Below are positions 52,101 to 59,551 of a stretch of DNA of 64,000 nucleotides, piece after piece. This DNA is from Tribonema minus (lineage: Eukaryota > Sar > Xanthophyceae > Tribonematales > Tribonemataceae): the NCBI GenBank assembly GCA_017506865.1, contig JAFCMP010000123.1:124001-188000 (forward strand). Direction: 5' to 3'. Under the pieces are notes generated by a model. The model was given only the letters and a program-made list of their open reading frames with translations, did not search any database and was not told the DNA's origin. Both the position numbers and the translations under genes were made by a program. The stretch's first letter is position 1, and each line of letters starts with the position of its first letter.

Positions 52101-55100
52101 CTATTGTGATTGTTCAAGGTCAAGAGCCAGCGAAGCGCAGACGCGTCGGTTACGACGGTTACAGGTCTGCCCCAAATGTAACCGCGGAAGTTGTTCAAAG
52201 CTAGCACCACAGCCAGACACTCTAGTGCAGTAGCACCAAGTTTTGCGTCCTGCACTGAGTTAATCTTGCTGAAAAATGCCACAACTACCTCTCTGGCAGG
52301 TTTGCCGTCAACTGTGTTGACACGGCGCGTGCTGGCCCAGGGGAAGTCCTTGTGCCGTTCACGTAATTTGTCTAGTGGCACGAATTGAGATAGAACACCA
52401 GCAACGGCTAGCTTGCTTGCGTCTGTATGTACTATAAAAGGTAGGTCAAAGTCTGGGTGCATGATCACAGGAGCGTTTGACATGGCGTGCTTGAGTTTGG
52501 CCAGCGCCTCTTGGCGGCGTTTGGTCCACGACATGTCAGCGCCATCACGCGTACACTCGACTAGGGGAGCTGCAATATGCGCGAACCGATGTATGTAGCG
52601 CCTATAGTAATTGAAGCACCCCATGAGGACTTGCATTAGCCGTTTATCTACCTTGCCGTCCTTGCCTACGGGTGGCATCATGTCGACCATGGCTTTTACT
52701 TTGTCCTCACATGGCTTGATTCCATACTTGCCCACCTTGTGGCCTAGGTATGTAACTTCTTCGGCAAAGAGTTGGCACTTGTGTCTAGACACACTCATGC
52801 CGTACTCTTCCACGCGTCGAAGTACATCGTCCAAGTGAGCTATATGGTCTTCTAGATTCTTGCTGTGTACGAGCACATCATCAACGTACACGCATGCATG
52901 CGTTTGCCTGGCTGAGCCTAGGAGCTCATGCATGCATCTGGTGAATATACTTGGCAGGCACACCAACCCAAACGGCGCGACCTTGTACTCCCAGAGTGAG
53001 CCATCAGGTGCCCGGAATGCCGTCTTGCAGGTTGATTCTCTAGTCATAGGTATTTGCCTGTAACCAGAAGCAAAGTCTAGTGCCGAGAATATGCGTGAGC
53101 CCGAGCATTTCTGAACCAAGTCGTCCATATTGCCAAGCCCATACTCATCACGGCGTGTAACTCTGTTGAGCGGCCTATAGTCAACGCAGAAACGGACCTT
53201 GTCCTTCTGAGTCACCAGCACTGGATTGCTAGCCCAAGGACCATTGGCAGGTCTGATCTGTCCGCGTTTGCGCTCATTTTCAATGGCTTCAAATATGATT
53301 TTAGCTTCGCGTTCAGCCCACCTGCGTGCCCTGTCGGCGATGAGCGCTGCGTCGCCTGTGTCAATGTCCACGTCAAAACGGTCCGTCACCTTGGGGTTCT
53401 TGGGGTCCTTGGCAAAGGCGCCTCGTCGCCGGCGAAGCACCTCCATGGCGCAGTCATAATAGGTGACGCCGTGTCGATCGCGTTGCTTGAGGATGTTGAA
53501 GATCTCCCCGTTCTTGTCACACAGCACTTCACGTAGCTCCTCGTCTGTGCAAGTTCCCAGCGAGGCATTGTGCTCCTCTGCCACCTTGTGTCTGAATGCG
53601 GCTCGTTCCGCCTCAGCGCGCATGGCAGGGTCTGGTCTTGGCGAGTCGTGTTCTGGCACACACGAGGGGTCTGGCTGCTGCACAGGTCTTGATCTGTTTA
53701 CAGCAGGTGTATCTGGTGCGTTTTGCCCAAGGTGTCTCAACGCAATTCTTGTCAAGTTAGCCACAAGCTCCTCTTTGCCAATGTCTAGGCTGCAGATCAT
53801 GTCAGGGGCCTCAATGACGCCTAGCACTGCACCTCTAGGCACAAACACTGGCGCAGTGGAAGTGTTCTCGACTAACATCCCTAGTGGCTTGTTAGGTGCT
53901 ACAAAGCCCACCGTATCCATGAGAACGGCACCTCTGGTGGCCAGCTTGTTTGCCATCACTGACGCCTCTGGCGCGTCAGGGGTGAGTAGCACTTCAACAG
54001 GGCCTGTGCACTGTACTGGTGGATGTGACACTACTTCAATGGTTTTAGCGGTGTCAGCTTTAAGCACCTGGTCACACGTTGTACGCAGCAAATAAGTGCG
54101 ACTAGGCAAAGTGGGCCTCTGAGAAGACTTGGCTCTTGTAACACCCACCTTGATCGTGTTGGCAGCTGGGGGGTCTAGAGTCCCCAACTTAGCTTGTTCA
54201 TGCATGGCAACGGCAGGTCCAGCGGATCCAGCGGGGTGGAATCGCATGCCATGTTCATAGGTGATGGACGAGCCAAATTTGCCAAAGAAATGTGACCCCA
54301 AGATTGCCTCATAAGGCAGGTCCACCACGTAAAAAGCGTGTGTGAATATGGTGTCTTTGAAGCGCACCTGGGCGTGCACTACACCTGAAATTGGCACAGA
54401 CTTCTTGGCGTCTGCAAGTTCAACCGTGGTAAAATCACCCTCGGAGAGCGGGCAAATTGAACCCGGCGGCAACTGGTGTGCGCGTTCTGTGTTAATGAAT
54501 TCGGCCTCGGCGCCGTTATCCACTAGCGCGTCAAGTACCAGTTCTTGTATGCCGTTACCAACTTGTGTGCATATTGGCATGTGCACAAAGCCATTCTTCT
54601 TAGGTCTGCCGACTGCACGTGCCCTATGTAGAATCTTGGGAGGCTTGTCACGTGCTATGCGCCTGGGTTGAGCCTTGAAAACATCGGTAGCAATGCTACT
54701 AGCACTAGGCTGCTGATCATCTGCATCGCTGTCAGTGTCGCTCATTTCTCGCATTGCAACAGCACGTGGCGTCTCGACATGCGGCGCATGAGAAGCATGA
54801 GGAGTCAAAGGCTCTTCCTCATCTTCACCGTACGTCCAAGGCGTCTGCGAAACCGGTGCATCACTTCCAGGCCCAAATGATGCAAGTATGGCTTGGCCTA
54901 CATTGCGTGTAAAACGCTGGAAGTTCCGCACGCAAGCACTAGCTAGGCGCAGTATTGCAGGCCGATCAGGACCGGGGTCTACCATCCATTCTGGCGGGGG
55001 AGAAGTGCGATCATGCACTACAACCTCACCTGGTAAGACGCCAGTAGCATCGCGAGGGCTTGGCCATTCCTCCGGCAAGGCAGCAACCGCGTGCAAGGCA

Positions 55101-55855
55101 AGCATGAGCGCTGACACGCAATTGGGTTGCACTAAGTTTGCAGCCCAGCGCTTCATCTGAGTGACAGTCCCGGAAGGATGTGGCTCAAAGTAGCCCAGCA
55201 AGTTCATGACCTGATCAACAGTCAAGACAAGGGCCTTATTAACTGGTCCTGCGTCTTTCTCACGTGGCTGATAAGACGAGGAGGGGCCCCGCCCAGGCTG
55301 GCGAGTAACAGGGCTAGGGAGCGGCATGTCAGTAGACAGCACGCCTTGCGTCGTGTGTTGCCTCGGGTCCCAATAAAACGTGTCATGGGAGCAACCAAGA
55401 TATTCACGGACCGTACGTGGCTTGCTGGTGCGAAAGCGCTCATTGAGAATTGCATTCAAGCGTGCAAATCGTTCAGGCAACCGAGCAGCATTTGCAGCTG
55501 ACACAGTATAGACGCGCTCACGTGAAGATGCACCATTAACGTCGGTCCCACGAAACTGCACCTCATAGGTGGAGTACCCCTTTGTACCCACGACGCGGCA
55601 GAAGTCACGCCATGAGCTTGATAGGAGCATCCTGGGCACGTTTACGTTGATGACTAGAGCTGGCAGGCAATCGGCAGCAATCTCCGCAACATGTACAAGC
55701 GTGCGTGCTGCATCGCCTTCAATCCCCATTCCCGCAGGGGAAAACTCAACACAAGAAGATGTATTCCAAATCGCGTCTGGCTTGAGGTGCTTGAGCCTCT
55801 CGCGAACTTGGGGGCTAGATACATCTGCACATATGACCTCGGTGTCAGGGAAGAG
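49166..55855 (-). CDS. pol: Rest of methyltransferase-like domain and pol polyprotein
   Basis: About 2,229 residues. Begins with the second half of the methyltransferase-like domain (SSCVEFSPAGM at motif IV, SSRERVYTVSA at motif VIII). Then protease with LVDNGAEAEF (54504-54540), reverse transcriptase with YVDD (52877-52889), RNase H (HTDASK, about 52415-52435), integrase with HHCC finger, Asp (HVDYTEV), Asp (SDRAAEF) and Glu (VVENMNGR). A chromodomain-like segment (YKWLARDGTTSEWV, about 50000) and a C-terminal Tudor-like part (WRVRYSDGTWEDL) end it. RT-RNaseH-IN order places it in Ty3/gypsy. Gag and pol would be one frame without the nested insertion. Confidence 0.9.
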   Translation of the reverse strand, partial: LFPDTEVICADVSSPQVRERLKHLKPDAIWNTSSCVEFSPAGMGIEGDAARTLVHVAEIAADCLPALVINVNVPRMLLSSSWRDFCRVVGTKGYSTYEVQFRGTDVNGASSRERVYTVSAANAARLPERFARLNAILNERFRTSKPRTVREYLGCSHDTFYWDPRQHTTQGVLSTDMPLPSPVTRQPGRGPSSSYQPREKDAGPVNKALVLTVDQVMNLLGYFEPHPSGTVTQMKRWAANLVQPNCVSALMLALHAVAALPEEWPSPRDATGVLPGEVVVHDRTSPPPEWMVDPGPDRPAILRLASACVRNFQRFTRNVGQAILASFGPGSDAPVSQTPWTYGEDEEEPLTPHASHAPHVETPRAVAMREMSDTDSDADDQQPSASSIATDVFKAQPRRIARDKPPKILHRARAVGRPKKNGFVHMPICTQVGNGIQELVLDALVDNGAEAEFINTERAHQLPPGSICPLSEGDFTTVELADAKKSVPISGVVHAQVRFKDTIFTHAFYVVDLPYEAILGSHFFGKFGSSITYEHGMRFHPAGSAGPAVAMHEQAKLGTLDPPAANTIKVGVTRAKSSQRPTLPSRTYLLRTTCDQVLKADTAKTIEVVSHPPVQCTGPVEVLLTPDAPEASVMANKLATRGAVLMDTVGFVAPNKPLGMLVENTSTAPVFVPRGAVLGVIEAPDMICSLDIGKEELVANLTRIALRHLGQNAPDTPAVNRSRPVQQPDPSCVPEHDSPRPDPAMRAEAERAAFRHKVAEEHNASLGTCTDEELREVLCDKNGEIFNILKQRDRHGVTYYDCAMEVLRRRRGAFAKDPKNPKVTDRFDVDIDTGDAALIADRARRWAEREAKIIFEAIENERKRGQIRPANGPWASNPVLVTQKDKVRFCVDYRPLNRVTRRDEYGLGNMDDLVQKCSGSRIFSALDFASGYRQIPMTRESTCKTAFRAPDGSLWEYKVAPFGLVCLPSIFTRCMHELLGSARQTHACVYVDDVLVHSKNLEDHIAHLDDVLRRVEEYGMSVSRHKCQLFAEEVTYLGHKVGKYGIKPCEDKVKAMVDMMPPVGKDGKVDKRLMQVLMGCFNYYRRYIHRFAHIAAPLVECTRDGADMSWTKRRQEALAKLKHAMSNAPVIMHPDFDLPFIVHTDASKLAVAGVLSQFVPLDKLRERHKDFPWASTRRVNTVDGKPAREVVVAFFSKINSVQDAKLGATALECLAVVLALNNFRGYIWGRPVTVVTDASALRWLLTLNNHNSKLLHWAMRLQEYDIMVVHRPGKDNGNADCPSRMPQMTEIIGPRQYEHADEQWPDCTDAGPAPPSGVRFDDEQLQDSPAFLGRIGAYTACPGATAFKFNKLAQISTKLSNCMGTLTPQEVHDLSGTMRESACVHTALFKEEGGEPELENTPLVSMLCSMKLGSYSEHIWDSCAAILSPLRDATAPTETSEITELALGAEDAEADTSDDNMSTQTGESDSRLESSPAMLERKNFVRWQESDHFCSSVKHYLETQGQTPDPSLAKFVSQNQEFFTVEPDGLLVHFMASRSKKGTLITQWVVPDALKPLVLRLCHDDGSAQHPSTAATHAKVLERMYWRGLGADVRDYVRSCVPCQQTKPQSTARYKQALMPSTHMWQRLHVDYTEVGVLSSEGHRYLLIITEARSGYCWLFPVKTRSAAEAAPLLARVLFECGALVEELMSDRAAEFMSALITTLCTFFKVHKIETSAYHPQSNGVVENMNGRVKRALARLCSRYQARWHVYLDAVQFALRNTPREETGLTPFFCVYGREARFPLDALTSEVASPQDLHAEVKRLQENLKLAEKAVGEALQQRAERIQARNDQIQRTVHLEVGDYVWIKKPPSRGRASAIEEHFTGPWKLVAPYGDSGLSFQCQLMGTRIRETTAHVENMKPYHPRPARLDIEGVHALLDSAQLQELDPDQQLCQILDRRADEDGGWSYKWLARDGTTSEWVREKELVELVFIPPWVLDTFHALYELKHQGNVPPYAERHLPREDCTLSKDAALLRYPCGTQVVRQVNDVPNSTDYLWGQVRDFALSRWRVRYSDGTWEDLTSSQVRAAKLMAEGVRDRLRRLARQRNEPEPTFDSSLTADPPANVRVTVSPCLPTDFGPLYVGQVLRYRFPSGWSRGVLLRLVSAKRDRGEFTFDVEFPNTRGQKPLEKRLKLRAEYYRDDARAEPSSWNLMLARELAEGPLKADIQIDLPAASHETGDTRPQKRLRKC

Positions 55856-55865
55856 TTTGCTGTAC

Positions 55866-58800
55866 TTTTTATTAATTCTCGCTCAGGGCGCGAAAAAGCC
55901 CAGATGATTGGCATCTAGCTGTAAGGAATCTACATGTCGTATGACAGTCTGAAAGTGTCGCAACGACAACCACTCAAACGCCGCCGCCGCCAAATGGCAT
56001 CTCGGGGTCCTCCCCTACGTCCTCCTCCATGTGCCCCCCCCCCCTGGATTCTGCCATGTGTGTCATGACACGGCCAGAGTACGCCATGTGGAGCGCTGCC
56101 GACAGTGCCGAGCGTAAGCGCGCCAGGGCGATGCCCTTGAGAGCTTTAGGGCGCGCTCCTCCGGGCACTGACATCCTGCTGGCATACTCCGTCGCCACAG
56201 CCTCCAGCAGCTTCCGCCCCTGCTCCCCGATGCTGCCAAATGACCCTATTGCCAATGTGGCAAGTTTGTAGCAATTCTGATCATAATGACCAGAATAGTG
56301 GGTAGTCTTGGCGGCCTCTTGGTCGCGGCAGCATCGCTCGGGGTCTGCTGCAGTCTTCGCCGCCCGCGACGCCACCTGTGCCTCGAAGCAGGTAACGTCC
56401 ACCATGAGCGGTAGGTGGCGTGTCGGGTCGTCGTAGCCGGTCACCGGGAAGGCGTCGGCAGGCAGCACCATGTCCATCCTGCGACTCCCCGGCGGCCCGG
56501 CGGACCCCAGAAACGGCGTGTAGTCCTCGTCCACCAGTCCCGTTTTGAGGTATTGCCGCAGGAGGCGCTGCGTGGCCCTCTTGACGCTATTGTGGACAAT
56601 GGTGTCGTGCGCCTTGACGCGTGGCGCTTGACACAGCCGTGCATGCAGGGTGCCGCCCGGCGACTTCCCGCACAGCTTGCAGCCTGCCGTCTGCTCCTCT
56701 ACTCCGATGGCGCGTTTGACGGCCAGCTGCCAGGATAGGCCATCGAACGAAGCCGTTGTGGAGTACATGGGCTCGTTGAGGAATGCCATGCCGATCGAGT
56801 GCATGTGGCGCTGCGACCGGAATCGAGCAAGTGCTTGCGTGCGTTGCGTGCCCTGCGGCAGCTGTTGCAGGTCCGCCTCCACCTTATCTGCAAGCTCGGT
56901 AGCGACGGCATCTGCAAGCGCACTCTGATTGGGGCGCTTCAGGCTACACTGCAACTGCAGAGCACTGGCGTCAAGTACGCAAGCAGCATCCGCACCAGTG
57001 CCACCACCTGCTGTCGGCCGCAGCGGCGGCTGCTGCGTAGGTGGTTGCTGCTGCAGTGGCGTTAGCGCTGGTGGCAGTATATGTTCCAGCTTGTCACCTG
57101 TTGCTGCACGTAGAGATGTGGCAGCTGTGGCGATCGTCCGCATGAGGGGCAGGCGCGCCACCTCTGCTGCTGCTGCGCCTTGTAGCATTGCTGGTGTGGA
57201 ACGCGCAGCGCCTGAATTGACGGCTGCCGCTGCTGCGTGCGCTGGTGCTGCAGCTGTGCCGCCTGCCGTTGCTGCTGCTGCCAGTGGTGTTGCTGCTGCC
57301 GCAGGTGTTGGTGCAGCACCTGCCGCATTGGCCGCTGCCACCGCCATTGCCGCTGTCGCAGCCGGCACGGTTGCGGCGCCGCCTGCCGACGCTGCTCCTG
57401 TTGCAGGTGCTGCAGCAGCCCTTAGGCTAGTAGGGCCTGTAGCAGCTGTATTGCCTATGCCCGCAGCCGCTGCTGTTGATGCTGCAGTTAGTGATGCCGC
57501 CGAGGCCACTTGAGGTGCAACATGTGCTGCCGCTGCTGCAGCAGCCTCTGATGCTGGAGCAGCTGCTGCTGCCGCCGCTGCTGCTGCCGCCTGAGTAGTT
57601 GCGCCGTGCGCCGCCGCTGCTGCTGCTGCCGCTGGTGCCGCCTGTGCTGCCGCCGCGGCCCCTGATCCAGCGGCAGCTGCGTCGTGTGTTGCCGGAATGG
57701 CTGCGCCATAAGCGCGGCCAGCCGCTGATGCAGTTGCCGCTGCCGGGGCGGTCGCGCCTCCACTGGCAACCGCCGCTGCCGCTGTAACAGTTGCCGCTGC
57801 TGATGCTGCTGGTGCTGGTGCTGCTGCCGCTGCTGCCGGTGCCGCTTGTGTTGCCGCATCCTCAGCAGCGTTGTCTGCAGCCGCTTGAGGAGCCGCCTGC
57901 TGCAGCACCCCCGCCCATCCAGAGAGTGCTGGTTGCAGCGCTTGCAACGTGCCCGCCACATACGCAGCATCAGCGATGTCGCAGGCGCTGGTAATGCCAA
58001 GGCCGCCATGCCGTGTTGGGAGTCGCGCTTGCTGTAAGGCTGGGCCGTGCGCTGCCAGATTGAAGTGGGCCCCACTTTGCTCAAACTGGCGCCAGGTCTG
58101 GCCTGGTGGCTGCAGGCCCATTGAGTGCTCAAGCACCCACTGCGTGACCCGATCCCACTCCTTGGCGGCTGGCGCTGTCTGCGTAGTGGGAATGGTGCGC
58201 AGGCAGTACGTCATGCGAGGCACCACGCAGTAGCGCAGTAACCTGAACATAGCCCTCGGAGATGTCAGGCGCGCGCATCGCTCTGCAAATCGAGCCCCTG
58301 CCCCGCCTGCACCCGCTTCCCTGCGCAGCCATGCGTCCACAAAGCTGCTGTGGCCCACCGGCACCCCCAGCAACACAGCTCCACGGTTCTGATTTTCATC
58401 CGTATCCCCCACTAGCTGAACGCCCAGCTGCTGCAGCAGTTGCCGCTCGTGGTCTGTCACCACATGCCCCCTGCCAGGCAGCGCGCGTGACTTGGTGAGG
58501 TTTAGCTCCAGCCCCACCTCCGCAAAGTGTTGTTTGAGCTGCGCCACCGCCTGTATGTCATCCTGAGTCAGCGTGCAAGCGCCTGTTCGGACGTTGGCAT
58601 CGTCCATGTAGGCGCCCATCCGCCTCCGCGCGCGCTGCGCAGCCGCCGCCTCATTGAACCGTTTCAAGCACTGAGCAATGGCGCCGCAGAAGAGCATCGG
58701 TGCCGCGGGGTCCCCCTGCTTAAACCCGCGCTGAGACATGATGATGCGCGTGGAGCCGTCAACGTGCTGGAACAGCAGGCGTGGCCGAGTGCGAACGTAT

Positions 58801-59551
58801 GTGCCGATGAAGTAGTCGAGGAAGTCCGGCAGCTGTGCTGCTACCCATTCCGCTGCCGCCAGGACGAACACCATGTTGAAGGCATTCTTGAGGTCCAGCA
58901 TGAACTGCCAGTGACCGAGCTCATACGCGAGTTTGCCGGCCATGGCCGCTTTCTCCGCTCCTGCTGAGACGGCTACCCCATACTGCCCGTCTGGCTCAAG
59001 GAGCTCCGCCAGGAAGTCTTTGCGGTCTGCCACGTACACCGAAGTGCATAGTCGCTGCAGCACCTCGCCGCAAACGATGGGCCGCTGCTTAGCTGTACCA
59101 TCTTCCTGTTGTTCTGCAAGTGGCGTCAGGCGCCCCGCGCCATGCAACTGCCAGAAGGCATCCGGCAGCCGCGCAGCCTCCCGCATAACGGTCTGAAGCC
59201 ACCGTGTGAGGACAGCAGCAAACTCATGCCGTCCCCAGCTTGTGCGTAGCGCATCCTGCAGGTGGCTGTAGCGCAGCCCCGATGGGCCTGCTCCACTGTA
59301 AGGGCTTGCTCGCTGGATGAGCTTGGCAACCGTCTCTGGCTCAATTCCCTCCCCCTGTAACAGGCTGAGTTCTGCTGGCATGTCGGCTGCTTTCGCCACA
59401 AGCTGATCAACCATGCCGGATAGCTCATGGAGTTGTTCCCCTGGCGCAGCGGGGGGGTGTTTGGACTGCATGGCGGCAAAGCAGTCATCATCAGGTATCG
59501 CCACCGTTTTGGGCTGAAGGAAACGCGCTGCCTGCTGTAGCCCCCCCTTTT
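55866..59551 (-). mobile_element. Non-LTR retrotransposon copy 2, 5' truncated, nested in LTR element
   Basis: 3.7 kb with target duplication TTTGCTGTAC at 55856-55865 and 59552-59561. Same 3' end as copy 1. The 5' end corresponds to about position 45307 of copy 1. Four T residues at 59548-59551 are of ambiguous origin. Confidence 0.92.
55974..59504 (-). CDS. R2-like reverse transcriptase with C-terminal endonuclease-like domain (copy 2)
   Basis: 1,176-residue uninterrupted frame. LDLKNAFN, RGFKQGDPAAPM and YMDD (58599-58613) are RT motifs A, B and C. Then a thumb-like region, about 300 residues of Ala-rich low complexity, a CCHC knuckle (CKLCGKSPGGTLHARLC) and a PD-(D/E)xK-like tail (RRMDMVLP, LMVDVTCFE, following Lys). 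This RT-knuckle-endonuclease order is that of R2/NeSL/CRE-class elements. The true start is lost by 5' truncation; the annotated start is an internal ATG. Confidence 0.87.
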   Translation of the reverse strand: MAIPDDDCFAAMQSKHPPAAPGEQLHELSGMVDQLVAKAADMPAELSLLQGEGIEPETVAKLIQRASPYSGAGPSGLRYSHLQDALRTSWGRHEFAAVLTRWLQTVMREAARLPDAFWQLHGAGRLTPLAEQQEDGTAKQRPIVCGEVLQRLCTSVYVADRKDFLAELLEPDGQYGVAVSAGAEKAAMAGKLAYELGHWQFMLDLKNAFNMVFVLAAAEWVAAQLPDFLDYFIGTYVRTRPRLLFQHVDGSTRIIMSQRGFKQGDPAAPMLFCGAIAQCLKRFNEAAAAQRARRRMGAYMDDANVRTGACTLTQDDIQAVAQLKQHFAEVGLELNLTKSRALPGRGHVVTDHERQLLQQLGVQLVGDTDENQNRGAVLLGVPVGHSSFVDAWLRREAGAGGAGARFAERCARLTSPRAMFRLLRYCVVPRMTYCLRTIPTTQTAPAAKEWDRVTQWVLEHSMGLQPPGQTWRQFEQSGAHFNLAAHGPALQQARLPTRHGGLGITSACDIADAAYVAGTLQALQPALSGWAGVLQQAAPQAAADNAAEDAATQAAPAAAAAAPAPAASAAATVTAAAAVASGGATAPAAATASAAGRAYGAAIPATHDAAAAGSGAAAAAQAAPAAAAAAAAHGATTQAAAAAAAAAAAPASEAAAAAAAHVAPQVASAASLTAASTAAAAGIGNTAATGPTSLRAAAAPATGAASAGGAATVPAATAAMAVAAANAAGAAPTPAAAATPLAAAATAGGTAAAPAHAAAAAVNSGAARSTPAMLQGAAAAEVARLPLMRTIATAATSLRAATGDKLEHILPPALTPLQQQPPTQQPPLRPTAGGGTGADAACVLDASALQLQCSLKRPNQSALADAVATELADKVEADLQQLPQGTQRTQALARFRSQRHMHSIGMAFLNEPMYSTTASFDGLSWQLAVKRAIGVEEQTAGCKLCGKSPGGTLHARLCQAPRVKAHDTIVHNSVKRATQRLLRQYLKTGLVDEDYTPFLGSAGPPGSRRMDMVLPADAFPVTGYDDPTRHLPLMVDVTCFEAQVASRAAKTAADPERCCRDQEAAKTTHYSGHYDQNCYKLATLAIGSFGSIGEQGRKLLEAVATEYASRMSVPGGARPKALKGIALARLRSALSAALHMAYSGRVMTHMAESRGGGHMEEDVGEDPEMPFGGGGV

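Noticed and set aside
59126-59551. Continuation of the gag frame into the nested element
   Set aside because: Chance read-through across the insertion joint; the frame there does not match the RT frame of the element.
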